Below, one piece after another: positions 1 through 13,951 of a stretch of 64,000 nt of DNA. The DNA is from Magicicada septendecula. Lineage: Eukaryota; Arthropoda; Insecta; Hemiptera; Cicadidae. The position numbers were made by a program, and so were the translations under genes. The notes beneath the pieces were generated by a model. That model was not told where the DNA came from and made no database searches. It saw nothing but the letters and a program-made list of their open reading frames with translations. Positions within the stretch are counted from its first letter, which is position 1. Each line of letters opens with the position of its first letter. The DNA is taken from the NCBI GenBank assembly GCA_034769895.1, contig CM068367.1, positions 315,455,986-315,519,985 on the forward strand, read 5' to 3'.

Positions 1-420
1 AACTACAAACAATTTGATGTTTATGATTTGAAATATTAATCATTACTGAAATATCATTAGTTACACAAATGACAGTCAGCAGCTGAGAAACCACAAAACA
101 TGTTAAAACATTTCCTATGGTTGCCTCCAATTTGATGCAGTCACATGTGAATTTAATGGCCATCCCACATTTAATTTACAGCATTGGTTGAATGGGCCAC
201 ACTGTTGTCAGACTTCGTGTGTGGTAATAGTGGATTCCACATATTGAAGGCGTTTGAGGTACATGATTAAGAAGTCGATTTACTGTTACAGGGAGTGAAC
301 CTTTTTCAATTAAGGACTACAAATTATCTGTTTTATTTAAACACTCATGTGTCAACAATAACCTGAGGTAGTATCACTCAGTTCTTTTAATCAAAATAAC
401 ATAAAATTAATAATAAAAAA
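1..420. other. AT-rich non-coding stretch, nothing recognised
   Basis: No open frame of note, no repeat partner inside the window and no RNA gene seen. It ends at a hammerhead-like hairpin of Penelope type. Confidence 0.5.
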
Positions 421-455
421 GAAGAAGGCGAATACGTACGCCGAAACGCGTTCGA
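421..455 (+). repeat. Hammerhead-like hairpin of Penelope-element terminal type
   Basis: AGAAGA is followed by a GGCG/CGCC stem and then GAAACGCG. This is the pattern (CUGANGA, one base, stem, GAAAC) that recurs at the Penelope-like termini elsewhere in the window. The CUGA part of the core is replaced by A-rich sequence, so this would be an eroded copy. No coding remnant lies next to it. Confidence 0.35.
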
Positions 456-1599
456 CGAGAAGAGAATAAACAGTAAGTTCACAAGAAAAAGATTCATTTT
501 TAGATAAGTGAATAAAAAAGAGCTTTACTTATAAATGGCGGTGTTGTTATATTATTTAATGAATACGCGGTGTGGACAACAATATAAAATATAGGAAATA
601 TAATATAATTATGTTATACTATGTAATATAATAATCCTGAATTGTAAACACCCAAAAAATTTTATTCTTAAAAAAATTAAAATACATGACGTTAAACGTT
701 ACATGATGTGCACGTGCGCGCGTACACACACACACATACACATAATATGTGTGTGTGTATGTATATATATATATTACAACGTTATTTTTAGACACTTACT
801 TTTACACATATGCTCTTACTCATTTGTGCGCACTTACCCACGTCTCGAAGGTATACTCTTCTTCTGCAGTATTTACCTTGATGTTCCCCGGCTGGGTCGC
901 AGGCTTTGGTCGTTGATTGAGTGTCGATAAGCACGTGAATACTGTTATATAATTTTAATTTAAGTAAAGAGTACAGAGGATTTAGTATTGGTTGTGAAAT
1001 TAGTATGACTGTGTTAATAAAGTCATATTCATTTGATTTATTATTTAAAAAATTCAAATCATCATATTATTATTTTGTGTGGGTTAATTACTCTTTGAAC
1101 CCTTATACTCAATATGAATATAATGTAATTATATCGTGTTTAAAAACTTATCTCTTATTCTAAGACATATTATACACACATATAAAACATATATGACCTG
1201 AAATATTTACACGGACATATAATACATAACACATATTTTAATATAATACGTGATTCACACGTCTGAAATTGACTGTTTATCTTGTCTTTGCAAGTGTGGT
1301 TTTTATTATATACCACATAATAAAACAATTAATTAATTAAACAATTATTAAAATTACTAATAGAGAACATTTTATTACTTTTATTAATTATCTTATTAAT
1401 GTCTCAATTAATTAAAAATCATCAATTTAAATCTCTAACAAAATATAAAATATAATACAATATGGTTCTATATTGACCATTTATTTATGAGATTAATAAA
1501 TTTAACTTATATGCTCTGTTCAATTATTCTTTGAACTTATTTATTACTCATTCTGAAATTTAAAATATACTAATGTTTTTGTAAACTTGTATATGGAAT
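456..1599. other. Non-coding, AT-rich, short CA/TG foldback
   Basis: No gene recognised. A CA tract at about 725-742 faces a TG tract at about 750-760 and could fold back. The short open frames here have no coding character. Confidence 0.5.
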
Positions 1600-1944
1600 C
1601 TAGAGCTTCTTTCGATAGACCTCAGGGTCATTTATAATATTAAATAAATGTCTGACTTCACCTGCATTTTTCTGCAACCATTTAACTTTGTTGTTACCGT
1701 CATCTGGACTCTCGAGTTTGTTGATCCTCTTCGGTATCACCTTCTCTGTCTCTACGCCATTGAAATTCCTCTCACCGTCTACTGGATGCTGAGTTCTGAC
1801 GTGGACCTCTGGTCGAGATGATGTATGGCTGAATGTAGCTGCATGTGGATGTCCCTGCGTCCTCTCGTATTCTGCTCTGGTTCCTCTCCTCTTCTTATCT
1901 TGTCCCTCGTAGATGTCTCGAAGTTCTATGCTACTTCTTGAAGT
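1600..1944 (-). pseudogene. Unidentified open frame without ATG, Lys/Arg-rich
   Basis: On the minus strand 114 codons stay open from just after a TGA (1945-1947) to a TAG (1600-1602), with no ATG inside. Base composition is clearly less AT-rich than the surroundings, and all amino-acid classes are used rather than the Ile/Lys/Asn/Phe mix of chance frames here. The peptide is basic and hydrophilic (KKRRGTRAEYERTQ near residue 17), and it ends with a more ordered-looking segment (VKWLQKNAGEVRHLFNII). I do not recognise a family. It may be an exon piece of a host gene or the C-terminal part of a retroelement Gag. It lies downstream, in minus orientation, of the candidate LTR at 2977-5899, which slightly favours the retroelement reading. 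Confidence 0.35.
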
Positions 1945-2976
1945 TCATCGTGGTTACAACTTCTCGTAGATTCTTACAATATTTCTATAATATCGAATCT
2001 TATAGTCTTTTAAAATAACTCGTGTTCCATTAATACTTGCACCGACGTAGTGCCGGCTCCATCGCACTTCACGTTATGTAATGCTGTTTAAAAACATGAC
2101 TGGACTTTGTAAAATTCGCGGTTGCGAGATGCGTGGATTTCACATACTATTCTGAGTTCATCTGAGTTTTATCTGAGAAAGAGTGTGTCGCTCGCTGGGG
2201 TTTTATGCTCCTGCCGTCGTTCCATTACTGTTGGAAACTGTTTTGACAAAATTGAACAGGTCCGCGTGTTGATTTAATTGCTAATTTCAACCTACGCGTC
2301 TTTCTATGAAGCACACACTTTTTTATAAATATTATTTCACCAATCGTTAGGTATATTATTAAACTTTGTTTCTGCAAATTATGAAAGTTAAGGTGTGTAA
2401 ATTATGGCAGTTATGGCAAAATTTCACACGGTGTCTGAACGGTTCCCATGATCATTGATCAATTAGTCTTCAATGATAGCGCCAGGCGCTAGCTATGTTT
2501 TTACACATGTCGCTGATTCGTGTGACTTCTGGTTTTCATTCAGTATTTAAAAAACTGTGTAAACTCTTCCACCCTCGTTTGCATAATTCAACCTGTCTCT
2601 CATTTACACACATACACTAGCACACACGCAGACTGATACACAAGCGGCTGCCTGTCATTATGACGTCACCTTTGCCGGTCGGCGCGTGTTGGTTTCTCCC
2701 CTTCACTACGATTTAAAAACCAAAGAAGCTTTTAATTCCCTATATTGCTAGTGAGCTACAGGCTCACTTACAATATTTATTTATTTAAAATTAATACTAC
2801 ATTTATTTCTGTTATTATCTCTTATATCTAACGCTTAATTATTATATTATTTTTATTATTTACATCTTATATACAACATACGTGCGTTCATATGTTATCA
2901 TACCTCAGTCAGGGGTTGATACATAGACTTATGCTAAACGTATCGTTGCAATATATATATATATATATATATATAT
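1945..2976. other. Non-coding, no feature recognised; ends in (AT)n
   Basis: No gene seen. An alternating AT tract of about 26 bp (2951-2976) abuts the candidate solo LTR. Confidence 0.45.
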
Positions 2977-5899
2977 TGTAACTATATAAAGTTTGCTCGT
3001 GTCTTTCTTTAATAGTGCCCCACTGTTGTAGGCGTCACTTTGTAACTCGACGACTATACCTACATGTGAAGGTGTTTTATTTTTTACTGTCTATTTATCC
3101 GGAATTCAAATAAAAACTAAACCGTAGTTTATTTTGGGTTACGGGATGTATTGTCAAGATTGAGGAGGAGAAAGATAACGCAAAACAAATATTTCAAAAG
3201 TTCCCGCAGTGCTGTCTGATAAAGAAACTGACTGTGATGTAAGCAGATCAAGTGTGTGTTGACGGCGTCTTGTCGTCTGCTTCGTTAAGGTTATCTGCGT
3301 GTTGCTCCCGCTCTTACTTGGTTCCTGTAAAAATCTCTTATCCCAATTACAATTCCCCAAAAATAATAACTCCTTTTCGTAATCAATGGTTTATTATTAT
3401 TTCTATTATTTGATTACTAGGACAAATTAACAGTTCAACCATACATAGGCTGCAACAAAATATAGGATCGATCTTTGTATTGGATTCGATCTGTGCAAAA
3501 ATTACAATTAAATGCTTATAACTTTAATCTCGGGGCTAGGGTTCTTGGAGCTGTTCAGAAGTCAGATAATGTCAAAGAGAATAAAACACATTACAATAAT
3601 TCTGAAATGAAACGTTAATCTTACTCACTAAATTAAATAACAAAACAGAAATATAGTTAATGTCTCTACGGTGATGTGAATTCCGTTAGTAAAGCTGTAT
3701 ACAAACAACTCAAAATGGCCGACCTCACTTCGATCTTATTACACGTTGTTTGCGTGTGTTCCAGTTTTAATTCAAATAAAATGTTTTACTCTATTCTTTC
3801 ACTGTATCTTGATTAAGTGGATTGTTTAATAATCTCTGATGATTATTCAATTAGTGTCTGTGAAGCTTGGTTGAGTATGGTGTATAACTAGTTAAAGGTT
3901 AAATTCATAGTTACGCTTCCAATGTAATCGACTTTATGCCTTCTCATTTCTGGTTAGTATTTGTGATTCTTGATCCTCCTTCAATCTTTTCGTTTTATGG
4001 TTCGTATTTTATATGATCTTAATTATATTTCTTTCTTCTTCATTTTGGTTATATATTTTATTCTTCTCAATACTGTTGTAATTACGATTTTTACTTTTAC
4101 CTTCAGAGGCTTGTAAAATTGATCTTGTTTCATCTACAACTAACAAAAGACTTCCAATAATGTTCTTTTGTGTCAACGGCTTGACCAGCAAATCTGCCTT
4201 GCTATTGGTTGGTTTTGTGAACCTGAGGTCAACCAGCACTGCATTTGAATATAATGTTCATCCATACTCAACCAAAAAGTATTCCTTTGCTATTTTTTGA
4301 TTGTGTTATAATTTAATTATACAGCGTTATGCCTAAATAAGAAATAAACATTTTGACACCTTATTTCATGTGATTGGGAGTTATAATAGGAGCTTTTACC
4401 CCTTTACAAAAGTACTACTTAAGGACCATTATCAATCTATAAAACCTATCATAGAACACTTTCATTTATCATATTGGTTTACAATACTCTATAATTACTT
4501 TACAGGATTAGGTTTATTACATACTCTGGGTCCCTAATTATTATATTATTACATTAGTTTGTTGTTTTAGACATTTCTGACCTTGCTATCCTGTTTTTTC
4601 AAGTTGGGATTAGGCCATACACAACCATGTATTTACTTACATTCATGCTTAATTACATGTCTGCTTCAAACCCATTTGCCTTGTTACAAAAATTTATAAA
4701 TTTTTGAACGTAAGCGTTACATGCATGTACTGACTAATCCATGCGTATAGATGTGCATTTTTGGATTTAGACAAGTATAATATATATGCATGAAAATATT
4801 TCTATACATATTTGCACATATATGTGTGTGTATATACATGTATACAACTAAAAATGCTTATGTTCAAAAATGCACGTTTTTGTAGTTGTAGTGTGTGTAT
4901 ATGTGTGCATAAATATATACATGCAAAAATTTACATCCAAATACTTGGTATTACATGTACAAACACTTACATACCCATATTTAGCGCTTTTTACTATACA
5001 AAAATCGGCCTAAACTCAAAAAATGCAAGTTTTTTTTTCATAAAAATGCCTTATACGAAAAATTGCAAAAAAGGTCTCAACTTTGAGCGCTCATATCTCT
5101 GTCCCAGTGCGTCTGACAAAAAAATTACTAAGGACCATTTTGATGGGAAATTTGGTCAGCTACAACTTTTGTATTTAACATTTTTTCATATCTTGCTTAG
5201 TTTTTGAGATATTTATAACAAACCGTTTTGCCCCATCTTTTAACCCCCCCCCCCCAGGGGGGCCCAGCGGTGAGCTGCAGTGTCTGATTTTTTCCCCCAT
5301 TGAAGTGACCCCAAAACCTAACTTTCTACCAAATTTCGTGTTTGGAGGATTTTTGTCCAGTAAAAATCTTTATTCAATGGTCTAAACATACATAAATATC
5401 ATTTGACCCTTCTGCAGGGTTACCTTTCAAAATAATGTCCTTCTGATAAATCTTATGACTAGTATAGTTTATGATATTAATAATAAAAATAACTAATACT
5501 GACTGGGTATTAGTAGAGTTCTATGCTATGCAATTCTAATCGACATTTATTATATTCACTCATTTTGCTTATATTGCAATGGTTTGTTTTGGGCTTATTT
5601 TGTTTTTACTCACTCACTGGGTATTTTAAAAGAAACACTGATTCACTTAGTCACTTCTGATTGGTTAATAACTGGCCTTACTTCACACTATTTACAACGC
5701 TTGACTTATTCATTAAGATACAAAGGTCTTTATTTTATGCTACCTAATTGTGTTGCATTCTTTTTTTACATTTTACAATTTAATTTTATTTCAATAAGGT
5801 TTTTCTTTCATTAACATACACAGTTAATGGGGCATATAATGTTCATTATTTGGGGCATATTTTAGATTATATTGGGGCTCCCTATTATGTCATATTACA
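2977..5899 (-). mobile_element. Candidate solo LTR (minus orientation), related in layout to LTR of element A
   Basis: On the minus strand the block starts TGTAATATGACATAATAGG and ends GTTACA, with ATAT on both sides (2973-2976 and 5900-5903). Its start resembles that of the element A LTR (TGTAGCATGACAGATAATG). Near its 3' end (plus 3017-3037) it has the same PBS-like module found in the A LTR, CCCCACTGTTGT on the plus strand. No second copy exists in the window, so it would be a solo LTR of about 2.9 kb. The weak point is that ATAT falls inside AT-rich tracts and may be chance. The internal plus-strand open frame at 4812-5207 looks non-coding. A C9 tract lies near 5246. Confidence 0.45.
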
Positions 5900-5903
5900 A
5901 TAT

Positions 5904-9016
<3,113 letters not shown>

Positions 9017-9560
9017 CTAGCAAAATACCCATGCTTCGCTACGGAGTTTCGCGTTGTACGTAATTGTACAATTATTGCTCGCTTAATAGTATAGGATTAG
9101 ATAGATTGTACAAATTCTCAACTCTTAGTTTGTTTATTTACATTCATAGCAACAGCTATTTATTATTTATTTCGAGAAAATCGTTAGAGCCGTTTCCGAG
9201 AAAAAAAAGGACATACATTTATTAATTAATTGAACTTCGAAATTTTCTCGACTATAAGAACCTGCAAACAACGAAGTTTTTCAATTTAAAACAATGATTA
9301 AAAACTCAGAACTAAATGTATTCGGGGTTTCCAATAAACTGAGATGTCAACCACTTCATTTACAAAGTATGCAATTCCCGCGATAAATTTCATTATTTGG
9401 TTTTTGCCCCTTAGGAGTGAAAGTTTTTAAAACCGTTTCTTAGTGAGCACCTAAGACCTATGATGAAGCTACATTCAAAGTTTCATTGATATCCATTCAG
9501 TGGTTTCAGAGATATCGTGATCAGTGAGTCAGTCAGTGGTATTTGGCTTATATAGATATC
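9017..9560 (+). mobile_element. Short interspersed element, copy 1 of a tandem pair
   Basis: It starts CTAGCAAAATACCCATGC and ends near TCAGTGGTATTTGGCTTATATAGAT. Residues 9405-9540 match 11060-11190 almost base for base (TTGCCCCTTAG, GTGAAAGTTTTTAAAACCGT, AGCACCTAAGACCTATGATG), so it is the same family as the next copy. Start and end phrases of this kind are common in arthropod non-autonomous repeats with LINE-like tails. No coding capacity is visible. Confidence 0.5.
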
Positions 9561-9565
9561 TATAT

Positions 9566-11372
9566 CTAGCCGATTTACCCAGCGTTGCTCGGGTTCATAA
9601 TTTATTCATAGGCTCATAGGCACCTATTCTTGTTCTAACGTTATATTACTTGTATATTGTATAATCTTCCTTATATTGTTACGTTCGCATTCTCACAGGA
9701 GGAATACTCTGTAGCGCACCTGTTTAAGAACATGTCATAAACTGTATTCTTATATCTGGAGAAGAATTCTGTTGCGCGTGATGCTCCTGCTCGATTTCTA
9801 ACTCTGGGAGAGGGCGAACAGCTAAATTAGTTTTCAATAAAATGTCTACAGTACTTGCACGCGCAGCATATTTACTGACTTTTATAATTCATTGTGTTAA
9901 TGTTGAAATAAGGCATTTGTTAAATTAGTGTCTCCTAAACTTATTCTAACAATACAATACCTCTATAGATTTCAGCTTATCAATTTTTAAATTCAAACTG
10001 AAGCAAGTGCATTTATATTGTCTGAACACTATGATCTGAATACATTTGCTATCAAAACTTTGTTTTTTATACTCGCTTATAACTTACTTCGATCTTAACT
10101 TATCCACTTTTAAATTCAAACTGAAACAACTCTGAATTCACACACTATTAAGAAGTTTCTTAAGATGCATACACCACCTTTGATATCATAACCTATATCT
10201 TTATTTATAAGAACCGTGGACTCTGGCCCCGCCGTCTTTCGCGGGATCCGACCTAAGACTCCCCGGGTTCCGTGGATGAACTCCGGGGAAGGCCCGTCGG
10301 ACGACTCCCGCGCTATTTCCTACGCGGGAGACTTCCACCGATGCTATGGTAACCAGAATCTATTCTATTGGGTTGCCATAGTAACCAGATCTAATAGTTT
10401 TTAAGACCCAAAGGACCCCCCAAAGGATCGTATCGAAAAAACACTTGTCCTATGTTGGTTCTCCCGTTGCGTAAAATATTTGTGCCAAGTTTGGCTGAAA
10501 TCGGTCCAGTGGTTTAGGAGGAGATGTGGAAGACCCCAAAGCACCCCATCGAAGAAAAGACCTATCCTATGTTGGTTCTCCCGTTGCGTAAAATATTTGT
10601 GCCAAGTTTGGTTGAAATCGGTCCAGTGGTTTAGGAGGAGATGTGTAAGACCCCAAAGGACCCCGTCGAAAAAAAACACCTATCCTATGTTGGTTCTCCC
10701 GTCGCGTAAAATATTTGTGCCAAGTTTGGTTGAAATCGGTCCAGTGGTTTAGGAGGAGATGTGGAAGACCCCAAAGAACCCCCCCAAAGGACCCCATCGA
10801 AAAAAGCACCTCACCTATGTTGGTTCTCCCGTCGCGTAAAATATTTGTGCCAAGTTTGGTTGAAATCGGTCCAGTGGTTTAGGAGGAGATGTGAAAGACC
10901 CCGAAGAACCCCCCAAAGGACCCCATCGAAAAAAACACCTATCCTATGTTGGTTCTCCCGTCGCGTAAAATATTTGTGCCAAGTTTGGTTGAAATCGGTC
11001 CAGTGGTTTAGGAGGAGATGTGGAACATACATACATAGATACATACATACAATAGGGGGGGGGTTGCCCCTTAGTAGTGAAAGTTTTTAAAACCGTTTCT
11101 TAGTGAGCACCTAAGACCTATGATGAAGCTATGTTCAAAGTTTCATTGACATCCATTCAGTAGTTTTTGCTCTACGTTGATTCTATGTCAGTTAGTCAGG
11201 CAAACTTCCCCCCCCTTTTTCCCCCTTTAAAGGTCGAATTTCCAAAAATCCCTTCTTAGCGGATACCTACATCACATAAGGAACCTACATGCCAAATTTC
11301 AAGTTTCTAGGTGTTATAGTTTCGGAGATTTCGTGATGAGTCAGTGGTATTTCTCTTTTATATATATAGATT
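9566..11372 (+). mobile_element. Longer member of the same interspersed family, carrying an internal tandem array
   Basis: It starts CTAGCCGATTTACCCAGC, parallel to the start of copy 1, and ends TCAGTGGTATTTCTCTTTTATATATATAGA, parallel to its end. Inside are a GC-rich block (10211-10345), a hairpin made of CTATGGTAACC (10343-10353) and GGTTGCCATAG (10371-10381), a five-unit tandem array (10403-11024), a CATA run (11027-11050) and a second copy of the family's 3' module (11060-11370). The phrase AAATCGGTCCAGTGGTTTAG followed by ACATACATACATA resembles RTE-type LINE tails. No protein is encoded. Confidence 0.45.
10403..11024 (+). repeat. Five-copy tandem array, unit about 117-132 bp
   Basis: The phrase GGTTCTCCCGT(T/C)GCGTAAA starts at about 10455, 10574, 10691, 10823 and 10949. 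Each is followed by GTGCCAAGTTTGG, then AAATCGGTCCAGTGGTTTAGG and a CCCC-rich spacer (AAGACCCCAAAGGACCCC). Spacing is 119, 117, 132 and 126 bp. Frames open across it on both strands repeat the same peptide and are by-products. Confidence 0.85.
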
Positions 11373-11510
11373 TATTTATATATTCTTATTATTGTCAGCT
11401 TGTTTACTACAGATTCAAAGGATTGTATTCACTTATAAAGTCAGTATGGGCAATTGCATGTTTTTCATGTGGCAATTTGTTTTCATGTTTATTCCAATAC
11501 TGTAATATAA

Positions 11511-11790
11511 TTGACAAAATCTGTATAATATTTACCTTATTTCTTCCGTCGTGTGACTTCGTGTTGCGTTTTGATTTGATTTATGCGTTTCGAGACATAT
11601 GTCTCATCATCAGAAATAAATAAAATAAAAATTCACTCTTAGCGAGGTCGTTACATATTAAAATTGCAAATATTGGAAAACGATTACACACATATCCGCT
11701 TTACTTGAGTGCACACTCGAGTCGGGCCGATCAGACACTGACTATCAATAGCTATTGTGTACACAGGTTTATTGCGGTATCGTAGAGCGG
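11511..11790 (-). repeat. Penelope 3' terminal arm with hammerhead-like hairpin
   Basis: On the minus strand 11585-11613 reads CTGATGA, one extra T, GAGAC-ATAT-GTCTC, then GAAACGC. This has the CUGANGA/stem II/GAAA layout of hammerhead ribozymes, which are known in terminal repeats of Penelope-like elements. The base between CUGATGA and stem II departs from the canonical core. The outer edge TTGACAAAATCTG is shared with copy 2. Confidence 0.6.
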
Positions 11791-11804
11791 GTTTGATTTA
11801 AAAT

Positions 11805-12217
11805 TTAAAGTGCCTTTATTACAAAAATATATAATATGGGTTTCAAGTTGGAATCAAAGCTTGTATATTTATGATTTTTGTTTATCAAGTGACGTGTATA
11901 GTTGGATTTTATGTTTGATGGTGTTGTCTGACCCTTCAGATTGTGCTTTGGTGTGTGTTCAATAAAACGTTTTTGGAAACCCCTTCCCGTCTGGCCGATA
12001 TATAAAAGCATTCACAATCGTCACACAAAAATTTATACACCCCCGTTTTCTTTTCTAAAGGGATGGTTATTTTATTACGGAGTATGTTCATAAGATTATT
12101 GTTGGTTTTAAATATTAAGGTTCTATTGTTATTATTTAACACACTAGTTAAAATTTTGGCATTATGTTGGTGTACGTCGTTGAAATAAAATTGGTTTTTG
12201 TGTCTTTTTCTATACAA
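11805..12217 (-). pseudogene. Penelope GIY-YIG endonuclease, frameshifted
   Basis: The GIY-YIG nuclease nicks target DNA for reverse transcription in Penelope-like elements. Two overlapping minus frames are visible. One holds KKTGVYKFLCDDCECFYI (the GVY and FYI halves of the GIY-YIG motif, with the CxxC pair typical of Penelope nucleases). The other continues YIGQTGRGFQKRFIEH and on to LKPILYIFVIKAL. A frameshift falls inside the YIG segment, so the nuclease is dead. The homologous region of copy 2 (20186-20710) is uninterrupted and shows the correct register. The Arg in GRGFQKRF and the Glu/His of the FIEHTPKH stretch are the expected later positions of the fold. Confidence 0.8.
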
Positions 12218-12347
12218 GGTTTAGATAACTTGTGCTTTTGTTTTCTGAGGAGGTTGTCAATCAAGGAACTATTGTAGCCATTTGCTTGAGCTATGTATTT
12301 TATTGTGTTTAGTTCGTCATTAAAATCCTCATTGTCAAGAGGTACTG

Positions 12348-13383
12348 TTAAAAGTCTGTGTACAAAGTAATAAAGGCTGCCATTTTTTGCGAAAAGTGGT
12401 GATGTGAGTCGACAGGTATGGTTACATCGGTGGTGGTTGGTTTCCTATAGATATTGAATTTCAGTTTATCAATGTGTTTAGTAACTGGTAAGTCCAAAAA
12501 GTTTAATTTATTATTTGTTTCAGTCTCAAGAGTGAACTGAATGTTTTTATTTATATTATTCATAAAGTTTTTAAAATTTTAAATCTGACGTAAAGTACCT
12601 TTATATATTATAAATGTGTCATCAACATAACGTGCATAAAATATGATGTTATTTTTGTGAATGTTGTTACAAAACATAAATGTGTTTTCATAGAAATTCA
12701 AATAAATGTCAGTAAGCAAATCAGACAGCGGCAAGCCCATTGCTAAACCATCACGTTGACTGTAAAATTGGTCATTGAAAGTAAAATAATTTTGTCCTAA
12801 AATGACTTCAAGTAGGCCCATTAGCTCTTCTATCATTTGGGCGTTTAATTTGTTACTTTCAAACAAGTTATTCCTTAGAATCTGCAGTGTTTCCCTAACT
12901 GTTATGTTAGTATACAAGTTGATAATGTCAAAGGAGGCCAATTTATAATTAGGGGGTAACTTAACATTCTTAACCTTATTTATAAAGTCAGTGAGATTTG
13001 CAATAGTGTGGTTATTTTTTATATCTATACTGTCCCTAATGACTTTTACGAGTTTTTTGGCTGCACGAAATCCTGGTGCTGTAGTAAAATTAACAAGGGG
13101 TCTAATTGGTACATTGCATTTATGAATTTTGGGTAGACCTGTAAACATCGGAGCTTTAGCATTGCAGGGTTTTAGGTAGCGACGTGTACGTTCATTGAAT
13201 AAATTTACGCATTTATTAATTTCCTTGTTTAAATTTTTAACGTAAATGTGTGTAGGATCAGACTTCAGAGTTATTATATTGTTATTTTAGATAAAGTCGT
13301 TAACCTTCATTGTATACGATTCACTGTCCATGATAACAAGGGTTTTACCTTTGTCCGCTTTTGTGATAAGTGCATTATTCTCG
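12348..13383 (-). pseudogene. Penelope reverse transcriptase, degenerate
   Basis: Reading on the minus strand, the frame opens near 13383 with NALITKADKGKTLVIMD, a signature of Penelope RTs. It meets a TAA near 13288, then runs through GLPKIHK and PIRPLVNF, LASFDIINLYTNI, a GLAMGLPLSDLLTDIYL block and the catalytic YARYVDDTFIIYK (YVDD). A stop near 12579 breaks it before the thumb region (NFLDLPVTKHIDKLKFNIY, YRKPTTTDVTIP), which lies in the 12348-12563 frame. The longest uninterrupted piece is 189 codons. Relative to copy 2 it keeps more of the N-terminal fingers. It acts on element RNA in the nucleus when intact; this copy cannot. Confidence 0.85.
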
Positions 13384-13440
13384 ATTAACTTTGTTTATTT
13401 AATAACTCAGTCATTTTTTATCCGAATTCCTTAAACGAGG

Positions 13441-13793
13441 TATTGTTGGATTACGAACAAAAGAGATATTTTTTATGTAAATGAAAGTTTTTTTGAGAAG
13501 TACCAGTTTTTTAAATAAAATATAGATTTATAAATTTCAATCAGCCACTATTTGAAACTTTTTAATATAACACTTTGGTTTGTTTTGTACTTATAAGAAA
13601 TGGCAAATGTACTGTATATACCAAACTGTACTACACATCACATCCTGTTAGGCAGTAATTAATTTTTTATTAAAAAACACATAAAGACATACACATGGAA
13701 AGTAACACATTTTTTGTATATGTTTATTGGACATTTTCCCTTCGGTTTAATGAGTACAATCGTTTCCTGAAATTTGGTACCACCCTGTGGGAA

Positions 13794-13796
<3 letters not shown>
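13441..13796. other. Non-coding, nothing recognised
   Basis: AT-rich spacer between Penelope copy 1 and the GT microsatellite. The small plus frame starting at 13695 continues into the microsatellite and is not a gene. Confidence 0.4.

Positions 13797-13844
<48 letters not shown>
13797..13844 (+). repeat. (GT)24 microsatellite
   Basis: A pure GT tract directly upstream of the Penelope-like fragment at 13845. Confidence 0.95.
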
Positions 13845-13845
<1 letters not shown>

Positions 13846-13951
13846 CAGGACCCAATCCACGTGCTAATCAACTTCAAAATAGCACCAACATAAAAAAAAT
13901 GTCAAAAATCATAACACAAAAAATAAAAAATGCCAATTTGACAATAATAAC

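Larger units (their letters stand above)
11511..13440 (-). mobile_element. Penelope-like retroelement, copy 1, degenerate
   Basis: On the minus strand it reads reverse transcriptase, linker, GIY-YIG endonuclease, 3' terminal arm. The last 280 bp (11511-11790) match, inverted or direct, the two arms of copy 2 at 19347-21069. The coding parts of copies 1 and 2 are nearly the same sequence. The 5' end is not defined: similarity fades above about 13440. Stops and frameshifts make it inactive. Confidence 0.85.

Noticed and set aside
4812-5207. 131-residue plus frame
   Set aside because: Low-complexity start, no domain, poor codon character; it lies inside the candidate solo LTR.
10403-11024. CRISPR-like array of regular repeats
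   Set aside because: The repeat units are long, contiguous and without unique spacers, in a eukaryotic context.
10216-11090. Several overlapping frames with repeated peptides (LCQVWLKSVQWFRRR and its complement)
   Set aside because: Repetition comes from the DNA array; both strands are open equally and no start or domain is credible.
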